From NCBI GenBank assembly GCA_020440935.1, contig JAGRNC010000160.1, positions 1-6,204 on the forward strand: a DNA stretch of 6,204 bases. The letters are read 5' to 3'. Shown piece by piece: positions 1-4,619 of the stretch. Under the pieces are notes generated by a model. It searched no databases. It saw nothing but the letters and a program-made list of their open reading frames with translations, and was not told the origin of the DNA. A program made the translations under genes and the position numbers. Each line of letters starts with the position of its first letter. Position 1 is the first letter of the stretch. This stretch comes from Leptospiraceae bacterium. Its GTDB lineage: Bacteria; Spirochaetota; Leptospiria; Leptospirales; Leptonemataceae.

Positions 1-1479
1 GTTAAGAACAGGGCGCGCAATGGAAATTTCTATTGGGTGGAAGCCACCGTTAGTCCAGTATATGAAAAGGGGGCCATCGCAGGATATGTGTCGGTAAGAA
101 AGGCCGCCACCGAAAAACAGCGCATGGCAGCCGCTGCCCTCTATGCAAAGATCTGGAAGAATGATAAAAAGGCCACTGCACTGTTGCGTCACGGGCCGAC
201 TCTGTGGCAGCGAGCTCTCATTCCTGGACTCTTGATCGCATTTGCCGGAATAATCCCCGCCTTGAACCAGCTTCTGCCGTTTAGCTATCCATTCTGGCAT
301 TCTGTGGCGCACGTAATGCCTTTCGTTCTGTCTCTTCTAGGGCTTTTCGGCTTCTTTCTGATTGGTTCCAGGCTAAGGCGCGACATTGGCGCATCCACTC
401 GAAGGATGCAGCAGATCCTGAGCGGTCAGGTGTATTCTGCATCGGAGATGCGCGGCGATGAAGTTAGCTGCGCGGAATTGCGGGTGGGCGGAAATGTATG
501 TCGTAGCTTGGCCATCAACCTCTGGGGATTGCTCTACCAGATCCAGAAAAGCACGGAGTCCTGGAAAGGAATTGCCGAGGATTTAAGCCAATCGGCGAGT
601 CAAATGCGCGAGTGGACAGCTGATCAGGCTGCCGCCTCCGAAGAGGCATCTGCGGCTGTGACGCAAATGGATGAGAACATTTCTTCTATTAATGAGAGCG
701 CCGGACGCCAAATTGAAGACCTCAAGAAAGTTTCCGCTGCTTTGAGCGGATTTTCAGCAACAATGGAGGGTATGCATCGGCTGGCGGGCTCCCTGTCTGG
801 GGCAGCCCAAAGCACCGATGTGCAGGCCTCCGAGGGAAGCCAGCGAGTGACGCAAACTGCTCGATCCATGGAACGCATTGAGGCAAGCTCGGCCCAGATT
901 GGTTCCATTATCAAAACGATTACCGGAATTTCGGAACGGGTGAATTTGCTCTCTCTGAATGCATCCATCGAATCGGCCAGGGCGGGAGAAATGGGCCGCG
1001 GCTTTGCCGTGGTGGCCGAAGAGATCTCACGGCTGGCAGAACAAACCGCCAGTTCGGTAAAAGAAATTGCCGGACACCTGGAGCATACGGCGGCCGAGGT
1101 GGAATCCGGCACGGCGCAGGTTAAGGATCTGGTGGGCCTTTTTGAAAGCATTCGTTCTGGAGTGGGACAAATCAATCGACTCTCATCGGAAGCGTTGCAG
1201 GAGATGGAAGAGGGCAACCAGCAAATCCAATCTGTGGACGGCCTTGCCGGTGAAGTGGCTCAATTCGCCCGATCGATTGGCTCGCATGTGCAGGACCAGA
1301 AAAAAGGGGCCCAAGAATTGTCGACTTCGGTGTCGGCTATCGCAGCCAAAAGCGAGGAGCTTTCGGGCCAATCCGACTCTTTGCACGAATTTGCCGGTCG
1401 CGTGGCCGGAGGGGCCAGCACCCTGTTTAATCTAACGGATCATTTTCAGGTGGACCCGGGGACGCCGCGCCGGGATTAG
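1..1479 (+). CDS. Aer-like PAS/methyl-accepting chemotaxis protein, 5' end outside the window
   Basis: This is a membrane chemoreceptor that would signal to the CheA/CheW array, probably sensing redox state or oxygen through its PAS domain. The frame is open from base 1, so the N-terminus is missing; a GTG at 37 is in frame but lies inside the PAS fold and is unlikely to be the start. Counting from base 1, residues 1-40 (VKNRARNGNFYWVEATVSPV onwards, then GYVSVR) match the C-terminal half of the Aer-type PAS domain. Two hydrophobic segments follow at about 72-92 and 101-122, separated by a short polar loop, then a HAMP-like linker. The long helical signalling domain has its hairpin tip at about 307-349, with the hallmark LLSLNASIESARAGEMGRGF and FAVVAEEISRLAEQT. 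No CheR-docking pentapeptide of the NWETF kind is visible at the C-terminus, which ends in DPGTPRRD. The family call is secure; the ligand (FAD or haem) is inferred. Confidence 0.93.
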   Translation, partial: VKNRARNGNFYWVEATVSPVYEKGAIAGYVSVRKAATEKQRMAAAALYAKIWKNDKKATALLRHGPTLWQRALIPGLLIAFAGIIPALNQLLPFSYPFWHSVAHVMPFVLSLLGLFGFFLIGSRLRRDIGASTRRMQQILSGQVYSASEMRGDEVSCAELRVGGNVCRSLAINLWGLLYQIQKSTESWKGIAEDLSQSASQMREWTADQAAASEEASAAVTQMDENISSINESAGRQIEDLKKVSAALSGFSATMEGMHRLAGSLSGAAQSTDVQASEGSQRVTQTARSMERIEASSAQIGSIIKTITGISERVNLLSLNASIESARAGEMGRGFAVVAEEISRLAEQTASSVKEIAGHLEHTAAEVESGTAQVKDLVGLFESIRSGVGQINRLSSEALQEMEEGNQQIQSVDGLAGEVAQFARSIGSHVQDQKKGAQELSTSVSAIAAKSEELSGQSDSLHEFAGRVAGGASTLFNLTDHFQVDPGTPRRD

Positions 1480-1524
1480 CCGGGCCTGATGCACGGGAAA
1501 ACCGCGATGGGAAGCGCGAAATGT

Positions 1525-1552
1525 TTGCAACCTGTACGGGTTCGCCAAGAAT
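1525..1552 (+). promoter_or_regulatory. Weak candidate sigma-70-type promoter before the ThyX-like gene
   Basis: TTGCAA at 1525-1530 (4 of 6 against TTGACA) and AAGAAT at 1547-1552 (4 of 6 against TATAAT) are separated by 16 bases. If real, transcription would start almost on the ATG at 1559, giving a leaderless or nearly leaderless message. That would agree with the lack of a Shine-Dalgarno sequence there. The match is poor and could be chance. Confidence 0.2.
1529..1542. promoter_or_regulatory. Near-perfect 14-base palindrome, possible operator
   Basis: AACCTGTACGGGTT differs from its own reverse complement at only one symmetric pair (12 of 14 positions agree), and is centred on GTAC. It lies between the candidate -35 and -10 boxes, where a repressor site would act. 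No regulator family is recognised, and a 14-base dyad can arise by chance. Confidence 0.2.
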
Positions 1553-1558
1553 CGACTT

Positions 1559-3148
1559 ATGTCCCCCCCTGCTGCCTCCATCGACACAGGGCCGTTGGTC
1601 CAGCTGCTGGATTCCACAAAAAGCCCGTTTGATGTATCCATTGCCTCGGCCCGAACCTGCTACTCATCGGCCGGGCTAGTATACCCGGAGCAGGTATCCG
1701 CCGACGAAAAGTCCCGGGCCCTTCGGGATCGTATCGCCTCCAGCACCATGAAGGCCGGGCATCTTACCACCCGGCAGCATCCACAGTTCATATTCGCCAT
1801 CGATCGAGTAAGTCGGCAACTCATCTGGAGCTTCTTACATTCGCATCCGTACTATAACTCCGAGCAGGTTTCGCAGCGCTACGTTAAGGTAAAGGCAGAT
1901 CAAGCCTATTATCCGTCCTCGCTGGAAGCCCGCCCCGCGGCCGCCGCCATATATCAGCGCATTATTGCGCGGTCCACAAATGCATACTTCGAACTAATGG
2001 ATCTTTTGGAAGAGCCGGCCAGTAACGTATATTTTCAGGTGTTTCGGGCGCGGGCCCGGCAGCCAGACAAATGGAAGCGATCTATTCAGAAGAAAACCAT
2101 GGAAGTGGCTCGTTATGTGCTTCCCACCGCTACGTATGCCTATCTTTATCACAGCATTAACGGCCTGACTTTGCATCGGTATCGTCGTCTTTGCGAAGCA
2201 TGCGATGTACCCGAGGAAGCGCGAATGCTGGTGGATCGAATGTGGGAGCAGGTGCAGCAGGCAGATCCGCTATACGCTGCAGAAATGGCCGATCCCATAC
2301 CCCTGGAAGAAACCGCCGAATACAGATTTTTCGCCGACTTCTTTCTGGAAAATGACAGCGCGCAAATGAGTCGAGAGTTCATCCGCGAATACGACGAACA
2401 AATGAACGGAATGTATTCGCGGCTGGCAGGTTATACTACGGATGCGCCCGCCGTAATCGCAGGAGCGGTTCGAGCCGTTCTTGGCATTCCATCCAATGCA
2501 TTGAGCGACGGGGAGGCCATCGAGCTACTGCTTCGTCCTTCGCGTAATGCACACCTGGGTTCCACGTTAAACGAAAGTACCATGTCACGGCTTTCCCGGG
2601 CCCTTTTTAATGCCTCCTATACCTTTCAAAAGAAGATTTCGCACACTGCGGATTCGCAGGATCAAAGGCATCGGATGGTTCCTGGTTCGCGCCCCATTCT
2701 AATGCGTCATTTTACCGGTGAGCCCGATTACATTGTTCCTGAATTGATTCGGCAGTCTTCTGCGGCGGGCGACTACTATGCGCGCACTATGGATGAGATC
2801 TTTGGCGGCATTGTAGAGTTCTTGAATGCAGGCGGCACCGAAGAAGAGGCTACCTATTTGCTTCCCAATGCATTTCCCATTCGTTTCTACGAATCAGGGG
2901 ATCTTCTGAATTTGCATCATAAATGGAAGGCTCGCACCTGCTACAATGCCCAGGAAGAAATATTCAAGGCTTCCGTAGAAGAGTTACAGCAAATTCGACA
3001 GGTGCATCCAGAGATCGTCTCCTGGATTCTTGCTCCCTGCGCATTACGTAAAGATGCAGGCGCCACTCCCTATTGTCCGGAAGGAGACCGTTTCTGCGGC
3101 ATTCCTGTATGGAATCAGACCATAAATCAATACAACCGGGTGATCTAG
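1559..3148 (+). CDS. Long two-domain ThyX-like protein (FAD-dependent thymidylate synthase family)
   Basis: This is a 529-residue relative of ThyX, the flavin enzyme that methylates dUMP to dTMP using methylene-tetrahydrofolate. It is over twice the usual 220-270 residues and appears to hold two ThyX-like halves. Half 1 has SARTCYSS (30-37), then SHPYYNSEQVSQRY (95-108) where the ThyX signature RHRxxSxNxxSxR belongs, and MEVARYVLP (181-189), typical of the family. Half 2 has QRHRMVPGSRP from about 369, EEATYLLP (429-436) and ARTCYNAQEEI from 458, resembling the ThyX C-terminal segment. Half 1 keeps the SxRY end of the signature, half 2 the RHR. Cysteines at 461, 494, 506 and 513 could bind a metal. 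The start is the ATG at 1559, the only ATG opening this frame; it lacks a clear ribosome site and is followed by a run of seven C. The gene end overlaps rsmH by 40 bases. Family membership is fairly sure; thymidylate synthase activity is not. Confidence 0.8.
   Translation: MSPPAASIDTGPLVQLLDSTKSPFDVSIASARTCYSSAGLVYPEQVSADEKSRALRDRIASSTMKAGHLTTRQHPQFIFAIDRVSRQLIWSFLHSHPYYNSEQVSQRYVKVKADQAYYPSSLEARPAAAAIYQRIIARSTNAYFELMDLLEEPASNVYFQVFRARARQPDKWKRSIQKKTMEVARYVLPTATYAYLYHSINGLTLHRYRRLCEACDVPEEARMLVDRMWEQVQQADPLYAAEMADPIPLEETAEYRFFADFFLENDSAQMSREFIREYDEQMNGMYSRLAGYTTDAPAVIAGAVRAVLGIPSNALSDGEAIELLLRPSRNAHLGSTLNESTMSRLSRALFNASYTFQKKISHTADSQDQRHRMVPGSRPILMRHFTGEPDYIVPELIRQSSAAGDYYARTMDEIFGGIVEFLNAGGTEEEATYLLPNAFPIRFYESGDLLNLHHKWKARTCYNAQEEIFKASVEELQQIRQVHPEIVSWILAPCALRKDAGATPYCPEGDRFCGIPVWNQTINQYNRVI
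3081..3086 (+). promoter_or_regulatory. Shine-Dalgarno-like AAGGAG inside the ThyX-like gene, upstream of rsmH
   Basis: AAGGAG is the best ribosome-binding match near the rsmH start but sits 22 bases before the ATG at 3109, too far for normal use. It is 7 bases before an in-frame CTG at 3094. Either rsmH starts at 3109 through coupling with the upstream gene, or a rare CTG start is used, or the match is only the codons of the upstream protein. Confidence 0.3.
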
Positions 3149-4101
3149 GCAAAGAAGAATCCACCGGGCATTTCCCGGTGCTTCTGGAAGAAATCCTGGA
3201 TCTGGCTTCGCAGGCTGTGCAGGACTGCGGCGGCCCCGCAAATTGCTCTATTCTGGACGGTACCCTGGGCGCCGGCGGTCATAGTCTTGCTCTTTCAAAG
3301 ATCGGCGCTCCTATGATCCTTTCCGACCGCGATCAAAGAATGGTATCGATTGCAAAGGAGCGCTTCTTGAGCGAAGGAGTGGAGTCCTCCGAACCGCGTT
3401 TTGATTGGCGGTGTAGTCGAGCCTCCGAACTGGAACTTGCCCCCGACCTGGGATTTGCGCTGCTGGATCTGGGCATCTCTATGATTCATTTGAAAGGCAT
3501 GAATGCTGGCTTCTCCTACGACGACGATACGCTGGATATGCGCCTCGATCCGGAATTGCCCGATTCGGCGGCCGATCTGCTAAACAACCTGGATGAGCAA
3601 TCGCTGGCAGATATACTGTTTCAATATGGAGAGGAGCGGGCATCCCGTAAAATTGCTGCGCGCATTGTGGCTTCCAGACCCCTGGAATCGGCAAGACAGC
3701 TTGCAACAATAATCGAAAAGGCCATTCCCGGTCCTAGAAAACGAGCGCACCCTGCGCGAAAAACATTTCAAGCGCTTCGCATCGCGGTCAATCGAGAATT
3801 GCAGGAGGCAGCCCAGGCGGTGGATACCATAGCCGCCGCATTAAAGCCAGGCGGTGTTCTGGCCATAATAACATTTCACTCCCTGGAAGACCGACTGATC
3901 AAGCAAACCTTTGCAAAACTTTGCGGAGCGAACCAGCCGCCGGAGCAATCCAACAAGTACTTTCCGGCGCCGGAGGCGGATGCGCCGCTCTTTGAAAAGG
4001 CTATTCGAAAATCCATTACTCCCTCGGCGGAAGAACAAGAAAAGAACCTGGCAAGCCGCTCCGCGCGACTGCGAGCTATTCGTAGAAGGATTATCGAATG
4101 A
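3109..4101 (+). CDS. rsmH: 16S rRNA (cytosine-1402 N4)-methyltransferase RsmH
   Basis: This SAM-dependent enzyme methylates N4 of C1402 in 16S rRNA at the ribosomal P site and is the classic early gene of dcw clusters (mraW). The protein is 330 residues from the ATG at 3109, close to the family's usual 300-320. It begins with HFPVLLEEIL (from 21), then the SAM-binding DGTLGAGGHS (50-59), a LDLGIS motif (D120), AGFSYDDDTLDMRLDP, QYGEERASRKIAARI, HPARKTFQALRIAVNRELQ (from 214) and ITFHSLEDR (254-262), ending in RSARLRAIRR. All are family hallmarks. After DLGIS the usual SPQLD-like stretch reads MIHLK, a local departure. An in-frame TTG at 3073 and CTG at 3094 could lengthen the N-terminus by 12 or 5 residues; I prefer the ATG because the conserved region begins shortly after it. 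The gene overlaps the ThyX-like gene by 40 bases and the next gene by 4, suggesting coupled translation. Confidence 0.97.
   Translation: MESDHKSIQPGDLGKEESTGHFPVLLEEILDLASQAVQDCGGPANCSILDGTLGAGGHSLALSKIGAPMILSDRDQRMVSIAKERFLSEGVESSEPRFDWRCSRASELELAPDLGFALLDLGISMIHLKGMNAGFSYDDDTLDMRLDPELPDSAADLLNNLDEQSLADILFQYGEERASRKIAARIVASRPLESARQLATIIEKAIPGPRKRAHPARKTFQALRIAVNRELQEAAQAVDTIAAALKPGGVLAIITFHSLEDRLIKQTFAKLCGANQPPEQSNKYFPAPEADAPLFEKAIRKSITPSAEEQEKNLASRSARLRAIRRRIIE
4086..4090 (+). promoter_or_regulatory. Ribosome binding site for the ftsL-like gene
   Basis: AAGGA lies 7 bases before the ATG at 4098, inside the last codons of rsmH. It supports that start and the 4-base ATGA overlap. Confidence 0.6.
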
Positions 4102-4619
4102 GCGCCCTCAAAATTCGGTTGCGATATCCGGCTCTGGCCGCTCTGATCGCCTGCTTTGTAGCGGGCTTATATATGTATGTCTCCATGAACATTGAGACCT
4201 CGCTGCTCGAGCGGGAGATTCGGCTGGCGCGCTACGAAAAACGGGACTGGGAAAGAAAGAACTCTGCGATTCGCGCTGAAATTGCGCGCATGGAAGGCGA
4301 AGGCTACGAAACCATTTACTGGAAGTTGTACGGAGCGCTTCCTTTTTACGAAGATAATACGATCATTTATGTGGATCTAAACAAATTGCATCCCGGCGAA
4401 ATTGGCGAGGAGTATGCAGGGCAGGGGCAAAAGGAATTGGCTCCGCTGGATACCAAAAACCAGGAGGAACAAAACGAGGGCAATCCTGCCGTGGATCCCT
4501 CCGACCCGCAGGAAAATCGGGGCCATCCCTCAGAGCGCGATACTGCGCCATCAGAGGCCTCCTCGCCGCCCACGGATCGATCGCATTCCCCTTCGCTATG
4601 GGAGCGAATTGTCCCATGA
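4098..4619 (+). CDS. FtsL/DivIC-like cell division membrane protein
   Basis: This is a 173-residue bitopic membrane protein, probably the FtsL-equivalent that forms a coiled-coil complex with partners of the FtsB/DivIC and FtsQ kind at the septum. It has a short basic N-terminus (LKIRLRY), one hydrophobic segment at about 10-30, and a charged helix at about 32-66 with LLEREIRLARYEKRDWERKN and IRAEIARMEG, suited to a coiled coil. A YETIYWKLYGALPFYEDN segment follows, recalling the post-coil region of the septum formation initiator (DivIC/FtsB) family. The C-terminal third, from about 105, is a low-complexity tail rich in E, P, S, D and Q, predicted disordered and presumably periplasmic. FtsL proteins diverge fast, so the call rests on topology plus location directly after rsmH. 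It starts within an ATGA overlap with rsmH and ends in another with murE. FtsL and FtsB/DivIC cannot be told apart here. Confidence 0.75.
   Translation: MSALKIRLRYPALAALIACFVAGLYMYVSMNIETSLLEREIRLARYEKRDWERKNSAIRAEIARMEGEGYETIYWKLYGALPFYEDNTIIYVDLNKLHPGEIGEEYAGQGQKELAPLDTKNQEEQNEGNPAVDPSDPQENRGHPSERDTAPSEASSPPTDRSHSPSLWERIVP
4600..4604 (+). promoter_or_regulatory. Possible ribosome binding site for murE
   Basis: GGGAG ends 11 bases before the ATG at 4616, a little long but usable. The ATGA overlap with the upstream gene makes coupled re-initiation likely as well. Confidence 0.4.

Larger units (their letters stand above)
1480..1558. other. Intergenic gap between the chemoreceptor and ThyX-like genes
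   Basis: This is the only non-coding stretch in the window (79 bases). GC-rich complementary blocks (CCCGG and CCGGG) lie around the stop codon of the upstream gene, but no T-run follows, so I do not call a rho-independent terminator. The gap holds a weak possible promoter and a near-palindrome, listed separately. There is no evident ribosome binding site before the ATG at 1559. Confidence 0.7.

Noticed and set aside
37..39. GTG at 37 as the true start of the chemoreceptor
   Set aside because: The frame is open to base 1, and the residues before it (VKNRARNGNFYW) match the Aer-type PAS domain, so the gene starts outside the window.
624..1217. Open frame of 197 codons on the - strand
   Set aside because: It lies fully opposite the conserved signalling domain of the chemoreceptor, and its translation is S/A/R-rich with no recognisable domain. 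It is a shadow of the coding bias on the + strand.
1456..1485. GC-rich inverted blocks around the chemoreceptor stop codon as a terminator
   Set aside because: The possible stem is only about five pairs and no T-run follows, so a rho-independent terminator is not supported.
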